Assembly (NCBI RefSeq): GCF_002017865.1
Contig: NZ_MTJN01000002.1
Span: forward strand, 186,001 to 250,000
Length of the DNA stretch: 64,000 nt
Direction: 5' to 3'
Source: Rhodoferax fermentans
GTDB lineage: Bacteria; Pseudomonadota; Gammaproteobacteria; Burkholderiales; Burkholderiaceae_C
Shown here: piece by piece, positions 29,411 through 37,979 of the stretch
Position numbering within the stretch: the first letter of the stretch is position 1
How the letters are laid out: each line of letters begins with the position of its first letter
Notes under the pieces: model-generated
The model's input: the letters and a program-made list of their open reading frames with translations, nothing else
The model's database searches: none
Told to the model about the DNA's origin: nothing
Program-made: the position numbers and the translations under genes

Positions 29411-30280
29411 ATGCGCGAGTGCCAGAACATGCAGACCATGCCCCCGGATCTATCTCTGAAACTCGCCAACGCGGTTGACGGCATGCCTGCCTTCCCTAAA
29501 AGTGTCGAGAAAATCCTGCAGCTCACCCGTGATGTGAATTGCACACCCAAAGACATCGTGCAGGTGATTGACAAAGACCCAGTGGTCACTGTCAAGATCC
29601 TCAAGGTGGTCAATTCGGCTTATTACAGCCTGCCTCGGCAAATCACATCGGTGAACAATGCCGTGGTGTATCTGGGTTTCAACACCATCAAGAATCTGGC
29701 GCTGGCGATCGCAGCCATCGGCATGATGCCCAAACACAATGCGGCTGACTTTGATGTGGACCAGTACCTGCTTCACTCACTCTCCACGGCCGGCATCGCC
29801 AGAAAGCTGGCCTCCCAGATGGGTGATGCCGACCCGATGGACTGCTTCATTGGTGGCTTGTTGCATGACTTCGGCAAAGTGGTGTTTGCCCAGTTTTTGC
29901 CCGAAGAATTCCGTCAGGCCTTGCGTATGAGTCAGGCCAACAAGTCATCCCTGCACGAGGCGCTACGCCAAACGGTCGGAGTTGACCATGCACTGGTAGG
30001 CGCCATGTTGGTTGAGAAATGGCGCTTTGCGCCCGAGCTGATCCACACCATCTCCCACCAATACGAAGCCGACCAGGTCGATACCGGCCTGTTTGCCTGC
30101 GTTTTCACCGCCAACCAGATCAGCAAACAATTGGGGTTTGGATTTGGCGGCAACCCGTGTATTCACCCACTTCCTGAACAAGTGCAGCGTCGCATGGGCG
30201 GTACGCTGGAAGATGTGATTGCGGCGTCGGACGACTGGAGCACAGTCTTCGACGACGCCAAACTGTTTGCCACCTTATGA
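29411..30280 (+). CDS. HDOD-domain signalling protein
   Basis: 289 residues. The HDOD domain (degenerate HD phosphohydrolase relative) covers about residues 15-215: AFPKSVEKILQLTRD, DPVVTVKILKVVNSAYYSLP, AVVYLGFNTIKNLALAIA, then FIGGLLHDFGKVVFAQFLPE with an HD pair and DHALVGAMLVEKW. HDOD proteins usually act in signalling networks rather than as enzymes. The C-terminal 70 residues look helical and have no clear domain. It is the first gene of a three-gene plus-strand run with the MBL hydrolase 10 bp downstream. The start could instead be ATG at 29429. Confidence 0.85.
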   Translation: MRECQNMQTMPPDLSLKLANAVDGMPAFPKSVEKILQLTRDVNCTPKDIVQVIDKDPVVTVKILKVVNSAYYSLPRQITSVNNAVVYLGFNTIKNLALAIAAIGMMPKHNAADFDVDQYLLHSLSTAGIARKLASQMGDADPMDCFIGGLLHDFGKVVFAQFLPEEFRQALRMSQANKSSLHEALRQTVGVDHALVGAMLVEKWRFAPELIHTISHQYEADQVDTGLFACVFTANQISKQLGFGFGGNPCIHPLPEQVQRRMGGTLEDVIAASDDWSTVFDDAKLFATL

Positions 30281-30290
30281 CAGGCGCAGC

Positions 30291-31178
30291 ATGAAAGTCA
30301 AATTTTGGGGTGTCCGGGGTTCGATTGCATCACCAGGGCCGGCCACCGTCAGGTACGGTGGCAATACCACCTGCATTGAGGTGCGCACTGACAACAACGA
30401 ACTCATCATCCTGGATGCTGGCACCGGTATCTTCCCGCTGTCCCAATCCCTACTGACCGAGTTGCCAGTGACAGCCAACGTCTTGATCACCCATTCCCAC
30501 TGGGATCACATCCAGGGGCTGCCTCTGTTTGTACCCAACTTCATCCCCGGCAACACCCTGCGCCTGCACGGTGCTTATGACCCGGTTACCGGCAAGGGAG
30601 TCGAACAGGTGATGTCGGTGCAACTGCAGTACAGCTACTTCCCGGTGCGTGAGGCGGAATTAAAAGCTCGCATTGAATACGTCACCCTCACGCCCAACGA
30701 GAGCATCCAAATTGGCTCAGCCACCATCACGCCCTTCATGATGAACCACCCGGTGATCGACTTTGGTTACCGTATCGAAGCCAATGGCAAGTCGGTTTTT
30801 TTCACCGGTGACCATGAACCCCCCCCCAATATTTACGAACCTCAGGACCCCGAGTTCTCCGAGTACCAGAGCTTTGTCGACGCCAAAACGGCCGACATCC
30901 TGCAGGCCATGGCGGGCGTCGATGTTCTGATCGCCGACAGCTCTTACACCCGCGCGGAATACCCGGCCAAAAAAGGCTGGGGGCACGGCACCTTTGACAC
31001 CAGCATTGAGTACGCCAAACTGGCCGGGGCCAAGATGTTGTTTTGCACCCATCACGAACCGACTCGCAGTGACGACGCACTCGACCAAGTGTTTGAGCAG
31101 GTGTTGCTTGAACACCCGCGCCAAGCTGGAGACCCCATCTACCGACTGGCCAAAGAAGGCGATAGTTACGAGTTCTAG
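30291..31178 (+). CDS. Metallo-beta-lactamase-fold hydrolase
   Basis: 295 residues. It opens MKVKFWGVRGSIASPGPATV, a start typical of MBL-fold proteins related to PhnP and cyclic nucleotide phosphodiesterases. The metal site HSHWDH (HxHxDH) is near residue 66, a second-shell NHPVIDFGYRIE near 145, FTGDHEP near 167, DSSYTRAEYPAKKGWGHGT near 215, and CTHHEP near 247. All metal ligands appear intact. Substrate is unknown. Cotranscribed with the upstream HDOD gene and the downstream NAD(P)HX repair gene. Confidence 0.85.
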   Translation: MKVKFWGVRGSIASPGPATVRYGGNTTCIEVRTDNNELIILDAGTGIFPLSQSLLTELPVTANVLITHSHWDHIQGLPLFVPNFIPGNTLRLHGAYDPVTGKGVEQVMSVQLQYSYFPVREAELKARIEYVTLTPNESIQIGSATITPFMMNHPVIDFGYRIEANGKSVFFTGDHEPPPNIYEPQDPEFSEYQSFVDAKTADILQAMAGVDVLIADSSYTRAEYPAKKGWGHGTFDTSIEYAKLAGAKMLFCTHHEPTRSDDALDQVFEQVLLEHPRQAGDPIYRLAKEGDSYEF

Positions 31179-31181
31179 GCC

Positions 31182-32645
31182 GTGCAACTCATCACACCCA
31201 GCTTCCACCACCCGTTGCACGGGGTGGAACAAACACGACAACTGGAACACGCCCTTGCCCAGACCCTGCCCGCTCACACACTGATGCAGCGCGCAGGACT
31301 GACCGTGGCGCGTCTGGCCTTGGCCATCACACCCCACGCACAACGCATCTGGATCGCTTGCGGCCCTGGCAACAACGGTGGCGATGGCCTGGAAGCCGCC
31401 TGGCACCTGCAGCAATGGGGTAAACACTGTGTGGTGACCTGGCTCGGAGACGCAGGACACGCTCCCGCCGACTCAGCAGCAGCTCACCAAAAACTGACTG
31501 AAGCAGGCGTCTTGATCCAGACAAAGGCGCCCAGCGGCCACTTTGACCTGTGCATCGACGCCCTGCTCGGCATAGGCACGAGCCCGCGGGAACCCCAAGG
31601 CCCCATGGCCGACTGGATCCGGCTGATCAACGCCCAAGGCGGGCCGGTACTGTCCGTTGATCTCCCCTCCGGCCTACATGCCGACACCGGCCAAACCACC
31701 CGGCTGTCCGTGCAAGCCAGCCATACCTTGAGCCTGCTCACCCTGAAACCCGGCCTGTTCACGGCCCAGGGACGCGATACGGCGGGTGCGATCTGGTTCG
31801 ATGCCTTGGGGGCCGAGACACACACACTGGGCACTGTAAAGCCCCTGGCCCGTCTGAATGCCCGCCCCTTGGTGCATACCCGACAACACGCCAGCCACAA
31901 AGGCAGTTATGGCGACGTGGCGGTGATTGGTGGTGCCGCCGGTATGACCGGCGCGGCCTTGCTGGCCGCCAGCGCGGCATTACATGCCGGCGCGGGCCGG
32001 GTATTTGTCGGGCTGCTGGATGACGACGCTTTGAAGGTGGATGCTCAACAGCCAGAGTTGATGTTTCGCTCGTTCAGGTCGCTCGACCTGTCCAGCATGA
32101 CACTGGTGTGTGGCTGCGGCGGTGGACCGGTGATCCAGACCGTATTGCATAAGGTTTTGACCTCTCAATCCCCTGTCGTGATTGATGCAGATGCTCTTAA
32201 TGAAATAGCAAAAGACAGCACACTGCAAGCCACTTTATCGGCACGCAGGGGGCAGAAATTGGCCACCGTCCTGACACCGCACCCGCTGGAAGCGGCCCGA
32301 TTGCTGGCAATAAGCACACACCAGATTCAAGGGGACCGGCTGGCTGCTGCCCAGGCCATGGCTCAACGCTTTGGTTGCACGGTGGTGCTCAAAGGCTCCG
32401 GCACGGTGATCGCTTGCCCTGAGCAAACACCAGTCATCAACATCACTGGCAACGCCCGCCTGGCCAGTGCGGGTACGGGCGATGTCCTAGCGGGCATGGT
32501 GGGCGCACAACTGGCTGCGGGTCACACAGCCTTCGATGCGGCCTGCCGCGCGGTCTACCAGCATGGCCACTTGGCAGACACCTGGTCGCCAGAGCTGGCT
32601 CTGACAGCCAAACAACTTGCCAACGGTGGCCCAAGCTGCGGCTAA
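31182..32645 (+). CDS. nnrD: Bifunctional NAD(P)HX epimerase/dehydratase
   Basis: 487 residues, YjeF type. The N-terminal epimerase domain (about 1-205) has the nucleotide loop ACGPGNNGGDGLEAAWHL and the DALLGIG segment. The C-terminal ADP-dependent dehydratase domain (about 220-480) has GSYGDVAVIGGAAGMTGAAL, VIDADALN, TPHPLEAARLL, VLKGSGTVIA and ASAGTGDVLAGMVGA. Together they repair hydrated NAD(P)H. The start is GTG at 31182, 3 bp after the MBL stop. In E. coli the homologue lies near tsaE; here its partners differ. A terminator follows. Confidence 0.95.
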   Translation: MQLITPSFHHPLHGVEQTRQLEHALAQTLPAHTLMQRAGLTVARLALAITPHAQRIWIACGPGNNGGDGLEAAWHLQQWGKHCVVTWLGDAGHAPADSAAAHQKLTEAGVLIQTKAPSGHFDLCIDALLGIGTSPREPQGPMADWIRLINAQGGPVLSVDLPSGLHADTGQTTRLSVQASHTLSLLTLKPGLFTAQGRDTAGAIWFDALGAETHTLGTVKPLARLNARPLVHTRQHASHKGSYGDVAVIGGAAGMTGAALLAASAALHAGAGRVFVGLLDDDALKVDAQQPELMFRSFRSLDLSSMTLVCGCGGGPVIQTVLHKVLTSQSPVVIDADALNEIAKDSTLQATLSARRGQKLATVLTPHPLEAARLLAISTHQIQGDRLAAAQAMAQRFGCTVVLKGSGTVIACPEQTPVINITGNARLASAGTGDVLAGMVGAQLAAGHTAFDAACRAVYQHGHLADTWSPELALTAKQLANGGPSCG

Positions 32646-32681
32646 ACCCCGTCTCCGGTTCACCACGGCGGTGGTGTCAGA

Positions 32682-32708
32682 AAAGCAGCATAGCCACTAA
32701 GCTGCTTT
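32682..32708 (+). terminator. Intrinsic terminator after nnrD
   Basis: An AAAGCAGC / GCTGCTTT 8-bp stem with an 11-nt loop is followed by TTATAT. It ends the HDOD-MBL-nnrD run. A CACCAC/GTGGTG hairpin (32661-32676) precedes it and a repeat copy follows. Confidence 0.75.
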
Positions 32709-32757
32709 TTATATAGCAATCAGCCCTTTATACATAAGGGCTAGAGCAGCAATTATT
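32709..32757. repeat. Dispersed repeat copy between nnrD and ppiD
   Basis: TATATAGCAATCAGCCCTTT continues with ATACATAAGGGCTAGAGCAG. The AGCCCTT / AAGGGCT arms (32722-32728, 32736-32742) form a 7-bp stem. This is one of the best-conserved copies and lies between two convergent genes, ending inside the last codons of ppiD. Confidence 0.75.
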
Positions 32758-34669
32758 GTGTAACGCTAGCAGCTGGCACAGGCACCAACACTTGAACCTT
32801 CAGGCGGTCTTTCAAGGCCGCGTAATAAGCTCGGGTTTCAGCAACATTCCACCACCGTGCGTACTGTTCACGGTCTTGTGCTGCGTTGGCTTGGCTGGCC
32901 ACATCACGTGGCAACACCTTGTTGATGCGGGCCACGACATAACCATTTGCCCCCAAATCGACCCCCACCCAAGCAGGCAGCGTGGTGGTGTCTGCGGCCA
33001 AGGCTGCCGTCAAAAGCTGGGTTGGCAAATTCTGTGTCTGATCGCGCGACACCACCACGGACCCTGGCAATGACGCCTGGTCAGGTTCCTTTTTCCAGAT
33101 GGCCAGCTTCTCCGCGCCCTCCTGGCGTGCAAGCTCAACGGCACGCGACTCCACAACACGTGCACGCACCATCGGCTTCACTTCTGCAAAAGCCAGTGTG
33201 CTCGCCGGGCTGTAGGCCACCACACGCCCTGACGCCATCTGATTGACCGCCGTTTCGACAGCTTCGGTATTGCGCTTGTTCTCCACACTGTCTGAAGCAA
33301 ACAAAGCTGAGAGAAATTTTTCGCTGGCCAAGACACCCGTGGCACCGGCTGCTGGCTGGCGCTGCAGGTTGTCAGCCGTCTTGACTTCCAGACCCAGCTT
33401 CTCGGCCACGGGTTTGAGACTGTCGGACTGCTCGTACACCGTGTTGGTGAAAAGCTCCGCGAATTCAGCGAACTTACGTTGGGCTTGCTGGGTCTTGAGA
33501 TCGCTCTCAAGACCTGGGCGCAACTCTTCAAAACTGCGCGGCTTGGGCGACTTGACATCGGTGAGTTTGATGATGTGGTAACCAAAATCAGACTCGACCA
33601 GGTCACTGATCTCGCCCTTTTTCATCGCAAAAGCAGCGTCCTCAAAGGGCTTGACCATGGCACCCCGTGCAAAGAAATCAAGATCTCCGCCCTTGCTGGC
33701 CGAACCGGTGTCCTGAGAGTTCTTTTTGGCGACATCTGCAAAGCTGTCAGGTGCAGCGCGAACAGCTTTGAGCAAAGCTTGTGCCTGAGCCTGGGCCTTT
33801 TGCCGATCAGCGGCCGGTGCATCCTTGGGCGCACTGATCAGGATGTGGCTGGCCCGGCGCTCCTCCACACCGCTCAGACGCGCGACATTTTGCTCATAGT
33901 AGGCGCGCACATCCGCCTCAGCGAGCTTGATGCCCTTTTTGACCGAATCCATATCCAGGACAACGTACTCGACCTTGGCATGTTCAGGCGACTTGAACAA
34001 GGCCTGATTGGCTTGGTAAAAGCTCTCCAGGTCAGCGTCAGACGGATTCACACGGGCGGCATAGTCCTTGGCCAGGAAATTGGCCACCTGAACTTCACGC
34101 TTCTCAAAAAAAGCACTCAAAGCCACATCCGCTGGCGCTGCAGCCACAAAACCAGATCGGCCAATGCCGGCTTCAACCTGTTGCTGGGAAATGCTCTGGC
34201 GAACGGAGTTCTCAAAACCTGCGGGGGTGAGCCCCTGGCTGGCGGCCAACTGCCGATAACGTTCCATATCCAGCTTGCCGTCTGCCTGGCGCAGAGACGC
34301 GATGGTAGGGTCTTCCTGCAAGAACCTGGCCAAACGGGCATCACTGGTCTGCAAATTGGCCTTTTCAGCAGCCACAAGCATCACACGTTCGCGCACCAGG
34401 CGCTCCAGGACGGCAAAACGTGCCTGCGGTGAATCCAGCAATTTGGCATCCAACTCCGGCCTGGCCGCGCGCAGTCGGTCCACCTCGTTCTTGTGTGCGA
34501 GCTCCCACTGTCCTTTGGTGATTTCCACAGATCCGACTTTGGCAACAACCTCGTCCGACTGTCCCGCCTGGTTGTACCGATCAATGCCGAACAACACAAA
34601 GGATGGAATGATCAGCAGAAACAACAAAATCATCATGATCTTGGTGTGTTTCCGAAAAATATCGAACAT
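32753..34669 (-). CDS. ppiD: Periplasmic folding chaperone PpiD
   Basis: 638 residues. This SurA-like chaperone/peptidyl-prolyl isomerase is anchored in the inner membrane by one helix (about 11-30, KIMMILLFLLIIPSFVLFGI) and faces the periplasm. A SurA-N domain (about 35-260) is followed by a parvulin domain (about 265-365: RRASHILISAPKDAP, GGDLDFFARGAMVKPFEDAA, GYHIIKLTD). A helical C-terminal region completes it. Located after HU and tRNA-Val on the same strand, recalling the hup-ppiD neighbourhood of E. coli. Confidence 0.93.
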   Translation of the reverse strand: MFDIFRKHTKIMMILLFLLIIPSFVLFGIDRYNQAGQSDEVVAKVGSVEITKGQWELAHKNEVDRLRAARPELDAKLLDSPQARFAVLERLVRERVMLVAAEKANLQTSDARLARFLQEDPTIASLRQADGKLDMERYRQLAASQGLTPAGFENSVRQSISQQQVEAGIGRSGFVAAAPADVALSAFFEKREVQVANFLAKDYAARVNPSDADLESFYQANQALFKSPEHAKVEYVVLDMDSVKKGIKLAEADVRAYYEQNVARLSGVEERRASHILISAPKDAPAADRQKAQAQAQALLKAVRAAPDSFADVAKKNSQDTGSASKGGDLDFFARGAMVKPFEDAAFAMKKGEISDLVESDFGYHIIKLTDVKSPKPRSFEELRPGLESDLKTQQAQRKFAEFAELFTNTVYEQSDSLKPVAEKLGLEVKTADNLQRQPAAGATGVLASEKFLSALFASDSVENKRNTEAVETAVNQMASGRVVAYSPASTLAFAEVKPMVRARVVESRAVELARQEGAEKLAIWKKEPDQASLPGSVVVSRDQTQNLPTQLLTAALAADTTTLPAWVGVDLGANGYVVARINKVLPRDVASQANAAQDREQYARWWNVAETRAYYAALKDRLKVQVLVPVPAASVTQ

Positions 34670-34693
34670 GTGACAACTCTCCTGCGGACAAAC

Positions 34694-34718
34694 AAAAAAG
34701 GCGAACCAAGAGTTCGCC
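34694..34718 (-). terminator. Intrinsic terminator after tRNA-Val(UAC)
   Basis: A GGCGAAC / GTTCGCC perfect 7-bp stem with a 5-nt loop is followed on the minus strand by TTTTTT. It lies 10 nt past the tRNA CCA end and 25 nt before the ppiD start. Confidence 0.9.
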
Positions 34719-34728
34719 TTTGCATGGG

Positions 34729-34804
34729 TGGTGGGTGATGACGGGCTCGAACCGCCGACCTACGCCTTGTAAGGGCGCCGCTCTACCAACTGAGCTAATC
34801 ACCC
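34729..34804 (-). tRNA. tRNA-Val, anticodon UAC
   Basis: 76 nt including an encoded CCA. The acceptor stem is GGGTGAT / ATCACCC, the D-arm contains GCTCAGTTGGTAGAGC, the anticodon arm is GCGCC-CTTACAA-GGCGT with anticodon TAC, and the T-arm contains GGTTCGAACC. It reads GUA/GUG-type valine codons and is followed by a strong terminator. Confidence 0.97.
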
Positions 34805-34819
34805 CACCGAAAACGAAAT

Positions 34820-35092
34820 TCAGTTGATGGCGTCTTTGAGTGCCTTACCAGGTCGAAACTTGGGCACCTTGGCTGCCTTGATTTTAATCGAGGCACCCGT
34901 ACGAGGATTGCGCCCCACTCGAGCAGCCCGCTTGCCGACGGCAAATGTGCCAAAACCAATCAAAGACACGGAGTCACCCTGCTTCAAAGTCAGCTTGACC
35001 GCCGAGATTGTGGCCTCAAGCGCCCGTGCGGCAACCGCCTTGGGAATGTCAGCATTGGATGCTACGTAATCAATCAGTTCTGTTTTATTCAC
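34820..35092 (-). CDS. hupB: Nucleoid protein HU
   Basis: 90 residues, standard HU size. It dimerises and bends DNA non-specifically. Typical text: [20 protein letters not shown], then [20 protein letters not shown] with the DNA-minor-groove arm [11 protein letters not shown], and a C-terminal [15 protein letters not shown]. The start is GTG at 35092 with AGGT just upstream. It lies 15 nt before tRNA-Val on the same strand, so the tRNA may be processed from a hup transcript. Confidence 0.97.
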   Translation of the reverse strand: MNKTELIDYVASNADIPKAVAARALEATISAVKLTLKQGDSVSLIGFGTFAVGKRAARVGRNPRTGASIKIKAAKVPKFRPGKALKDAIN

Positions 35093-35337
35093 AACCTACC
35101 TCTTAGGAAAATTGGCGTTCACGAAATTTATAGCTGCAAGCTATTCGCTGCTTCGCACAAATGGTTTTTTGACTTTCAGGCATCAGTTACATTCAACTTA
35201 CACCGCCCAACTAGCGAGAATTCTAAGCGGATTTAAATGGGCCGACGAAACAGCAGCGCAAACTTTTATCAACTGCGGCAAGCTGACTTGCCCGGCATGG
35301 GAGAAGCTGCAGCGTCCCTACACTATCTTGAACGACC

Positions 35338-36057
35338 TCAATCCAGCCAGGTCGTGAATTCGTTCACAACAAGCCGCGGTGTATGAAACGTGTTCACGGG
35401 ATCAGACAGATCGGCATAACCCAAGGCCATGCCACACACCAGAAACTCATCGACACCGGCACCGATATGTGGCTTGATGATGTTGGCAAAGCTGTTCCAG
35501 GCCGCCTGTGGACAGGTATGCAGACCGTGTGCGCGAGCAGCGATCATCAGGCTTTGCAAAAACATGCCGTAGTCCAACAACGAGCCGCGACCCATGGCAC
35601 GATCCATGGTGAACATCAAGCCCACCGGGGCGTCAAAAAAGTGAAAATTCCGCTGATGCTGGACATGCATCTTATCCTTGTCACCCTTGCCGATGCCAAG
35701 CAAACCGTAGAGTCCCCAACCATTCTCGCGGCGGCGCTCAAGGTAGGGGCTGAGCCATGTTTCAGGGTAATAGTCGTACTCTTCCCGATATTCGGCGGCC
35801 AGCTCTGGATTGGCGCGTAAAGCATCGTGGGCAGCACACACTTTGGCCACCAGGCTGTCACGACTGGCACCTTGCAGGACATAAACTTTCCAGGGCTGGG
35901 TGTTCGTGCCAGAGGGCGCCCGACTGGCCAGTGCCAGCAACTGCATCAACACCGTTTTGGTAACTTCCTGTGGGCTGAAGGCACGCACCGACATGCGAGA
36001 CGTGATGGCCTGGTCCACAGCGGCTTGACTAGCCAAAAATTCCATCGTTTGAGTCAT
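35338..36057 (-). CDS. Nitroreductase-family flavoprotein
   Basis: 239 residues. FMN-dependent nitroreductases reduce nitroaromatics, quinones or related compounds with NAD(P)H. Motifs: AITSRMSVRAFSPQEV with the FMN-contact Arg/Ser, ASRAPSGTNTQPWKVYVL, LDYGMFLQSLMIAARAHGL and a C-terminal CGMALGYADLSDPVN. The set resembles nitrobenzoate reductase-like proteins. Substrate cannot be inferred. ATG at 36057 is chosen; the open frame continues upstream without family similarity. Flanked by HU and the histone-deacetylase-fold gene. Confidence 0.88.
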   Translation of the reverse strand: MTQTMEFLASQAAVDQAITSRMSVRAFSPQEVTKTVLMQLLALASRAPSGTNTQPWKVYVLQGASRDSLVAKVCAAHDALRANPELAAEYREEYDYYPETWLSPYLERRRENGWGLYGLLGIGKGDKDKMHVQHQRNFHFFDAPVGLMFTMDRAMGRGSLLDYGMFLQSLMIAARAHGLHTCPQAAWNSFANIIKPHIGAGVDEFLVCGMALGYADLSDPVNTFHTPRLVVNEFTTWLD

Positions 36058-36109
36058 AGGTGTTGGTAATGAACAGGTGAAGATCTGACGGATTGAAGCA
36101 GAAATCGGC

Positions 36110-37063
36110 TCATGAAGAACTGGCCTGAGGTTGGGAGACCTTCGCGGACCGCGCCAGGCGCCAATACGACAACGCCGTCCGGTAGGTGGCGACCTGTAGC
36201 TGGACGGTTTCACTGATGTCCAAGCCATATCCACCCGCCATCACAAAAGCCACGGGCACGCGTCGATGGTGGCACCACGCAAACACTCGCTCATCTCGAG
36301 TTTGAAGCCCCGCGGCAGTCAGCTTGAGGCGACCCAAGCGATCACGCTCAAAAGGGTCAACACCTGCCAGATACACCACCAAACCGGGGAGCAGGCGCTG
36401 ATCAAGCGTGTCCAAGGCATTCTCCAGAGCGTACAAATAGTCATCATCCCCACAGCCATCCGGCAAGCCGACGTCCAGATCGCTGCTCTCCTTGCGAAAG
36501 GGAAAATTGTTCTCGCCATGCAGTGACAAGGTCAAGACACTTGGATCATCTTGGAAGATATGTGCGGTGCCATTGCCCTGGTGGACGTCCAAGTCGATCA
36601 CAGCCACCCGCAATGGCTCAGACCCACAGCTGATCGCCTCCCTTTGGGCGCACCGGATGGCGACGGCGACATCGTTGAATACACAAAAGCCACCACCTCT
36701 ATCAGCATAGGCATGGTGTGTTCCGCCCGCCAGATTGGCCGCCACAGACTGCTGTAAAGCAGACGCTACGGCGGCTATGGTGGCGCCAACTGAACGACGC
36801 GCACGTTCTGCCATCTCAAGACTCCAGGGAAAACCAATCTCACGCATCGCAGCTGGATTCATCTCGCCGGTCTGGATGGCATGGATGTAGGCTGGGCTGT
36901 GCACCAGTGCCAACTGCGCGTCGCTCACTTTAGGCGCCTCTTTCAGACAAATTTCCGGCAGTTCCGTACTCAGCGCCTGGCGAAGCATGGTGTACTTTTG
37001 CATCGGAAAACGGTGCCCTGGCGGCAAAGGCAACACAAAATGATCAGCGTAAAAAGCGTCCAT
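36110..37063 (-). CDS. Histone deacetylase-family deacetylase
   Basis: 317 residues of the arginase/deacetylase fold. Bacterial members act on acetylated amines, polyamines or proteins. Motifs in order: YADHFVLPLPPGHRFPMQKY at the N-terminus, AGGTHHAYADRGGGFCVFND with the catalytic His pair and Asp, VIDLDVHQGNGTAHIFQDD with zinc ligands Asp and His, and YLAGVDPFERDRLGRL with the second Asp. ATG at 37063 gives a good N-terminus; a CACAAT box lies exactly 6 nt before it and no Shine-Dalgarno sequence is visible. Divergent from phasin gene phaP. Confidence 0.9.
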   Translation of the reverse strand: MDAFYADHFVLPLPPGHRFPMQKYTMLRQALSTELPEICLKEAPKVSDAQLALVHSPAYIHAIQTGEMNPAAMREIGFPWSLEMAERARRSVGATIAAVASALQQSVAANLAGGTHHAYADRGGGFCVFNDVAVAIRCAQREAISCGSEPLRVAVIDLDVHQGNGTAHIFQDDPSVLTLSLHGENNFPFRKESSDLDVGLPDGCGDDDYLYALENALDTLDQRLLPGLVVYLAGVDPFERDRLGRLKLTAAGLQTRDERVFAWCHHRRVPVAFVMAGGYGLDISETVQLQVATYRTALSYWRLARSAKVSQPQASSS

Positions 37064-37097
37064 TCCCGCATTGTGTCGCTGCATTGACAGACAGGCC

Positions 37098-37119
37098 ATT
37101 TAGGTACAGCAACCTAAAT
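37098..37119. repeat. ATTTAGGT/ACCTAAAT inverted repeat upstream of phaP
   Basis: Two 8-bp arms with a 6-nt spacer. The right arm runs directly into the first TGCTGCA operator. A third copy of ATTTAGGT at 37195-37202 follows the second operator, making two inverted composite sites. Confidence 0.6.
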
Positions 37120-37134
37120 TGCTGCAATGCAACA
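37120..37134. promoter_or_regulatory. Candidate PhaR operator 1 at phaP
   Basis: TGCTGCAATGCAACA is a near-palindrome (TGYTGCA-N-TGCARCA) immediately upstream of the -35 box. The same 15-mer with one central change recurs 59 bp downstream. PhaR of Paracoccus is known to bind TGC-rich sites at phasin promoters; binding here is an inference. Confidence 0.6.
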
Positions 37135-37142
37135 ACAAACAC

Positions 37143-37170
37143 TTGTCAGCCGCGAACATGTCTCTATAAT
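37143..37170 (+). promoter_or_regulatory. Sigma-70 promoter of phaP
   Basis: TTGTCA (37143-37148), a 16-nt spacer, then a perfect TATAAT (37165-37170). Transcription should start near 37177, giving a leader of about 80 nt. Confidence 0.8.
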
Positions 37171-37178
37171 TTGAACCA

Positions 37179-37193
37179 TGCTGCACTGCAACA
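37179..37193. promoter_or_regulatory. Candidate PhaR operator 2 at phaP
   Basis: TGCTGCACTGCAACA, differing from operator 1 only at one central base. It covers the predicted transcription start, the expected place for a repressor. Confidence 0.6.
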
Positions 37194-37257
37194 TATTTAG
37201 GTCTGAGCAAGGTTTCGGCGCAGCTCACTTTTTTACACAACCGATGGAGAGATGACG

Positions 37258-37809
37258 ATGACAACAATTTTGACTGTGGAACAAATTGTGGCAGCCCAAA
37301 AAGCCAACATTGATACCTTGCTGGGCTTGACCGCCAAGGCCTTTGAAGGTGTCGAGAAAATTGTTGAACTCAACATGAGTGCCTCCAAAGCCGCTTTGGC
37401 TGAAACAGGCGACAACGCCAAGGCCCTGCTCAGCGTCAAAGACGCCCAGGAATTGTTGGCTTTGCAGTCCGGCATCTTTCAGCCGCTGGCTGAAAAAACC
37501 GCCGCCTACAGCCGCCATCTGTACGAAATCGCCTCTGGCACAACCAGTGAATTTACCAAAGCGATGGAAGGTCAGGCCGCGCAAGCTCAGCAACAATTCA
37601 CCGGCATGTTGGACTCCGCTGTCAAAAGTGCCCCAGCCGGCTCAGAAGCGGCTGTGGCTGTTCTGAAAAGTGCTGTCGCTGCGGCCAACAACGCTCTGGA
37701 ATCGGTCCAGAAAGCGGTCAAACAAGCCACCGATGTCGCCGAAGCCAATTTCAACGCCGTGACCAGCACCGCAGCCAATGCGGCCAAACCTGCCGCTAAA
37801 AAACGCTGA
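37258..37809 (+). CDS. phaP: Phasin, polyhydroxyalkanoate granule protein
   Basis: 183 residues, typical PhaP size. Phasins coat polyhydroxyalkanoate granules and limit their coalescence. The sequence is Ala-rich and amphipathic-helical throughout, with the phasin_2 pattern [40 protein letters not shown] and [20 protein letters not shown], and a Lys-rich tail (KPAAKKR). I chose ATG at 37258 because GGAG (37247-37250) is 7 nt upstream, whereas the ATG at 37252 is only 1 nt from it. Regulated from a promoter flanked by candidate PhaR sites. Confidence 0.95.
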   Translation: MTTILTVEQIVAAQKANIDTLLGLTAKAFEGVEKIVELNMSASKAALAETGDNAKALLSVKDAQELLALQSGIFQPLAEKTAAYSRHLYEIASGTTSEFTKAMEGQAAQAQQQFTGMLDSAVKSAPAGSEAAVAVLKSAVAAANNALESVQKAVKQATDVAEANFNAVTSTAANAAKPAAKKR

Positions 37810-37979
37810 TTGGCATCTTTGTTGCATATAGCAGACAGACTCAAAAATAAGTGTGCACCTCTAACCAACTAAGGGAAAACCCTGAGATACTTGATACAGT
37901 TTTGAATTTGGAAACCCCGCGTTTCAGCTAGTTGTCTCCTCGGGTCCTTTCGTAACCATCAGGTTCAGGGATCCCTTAA

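Noticed and set aside
32180..32215. Possible repeat copy within nnrD (GATGCTCTTAATGAAATAGC)
   Set aside because: Only the ATAGC block matches; the GGGCTAG core is missing.
34581..34802. Minus-strand ORF through tRNA-Val(UAC)
   Set aside because: Translation of a tRNA and its terminator (MISSVGRAAPLQGVGRRFEP).
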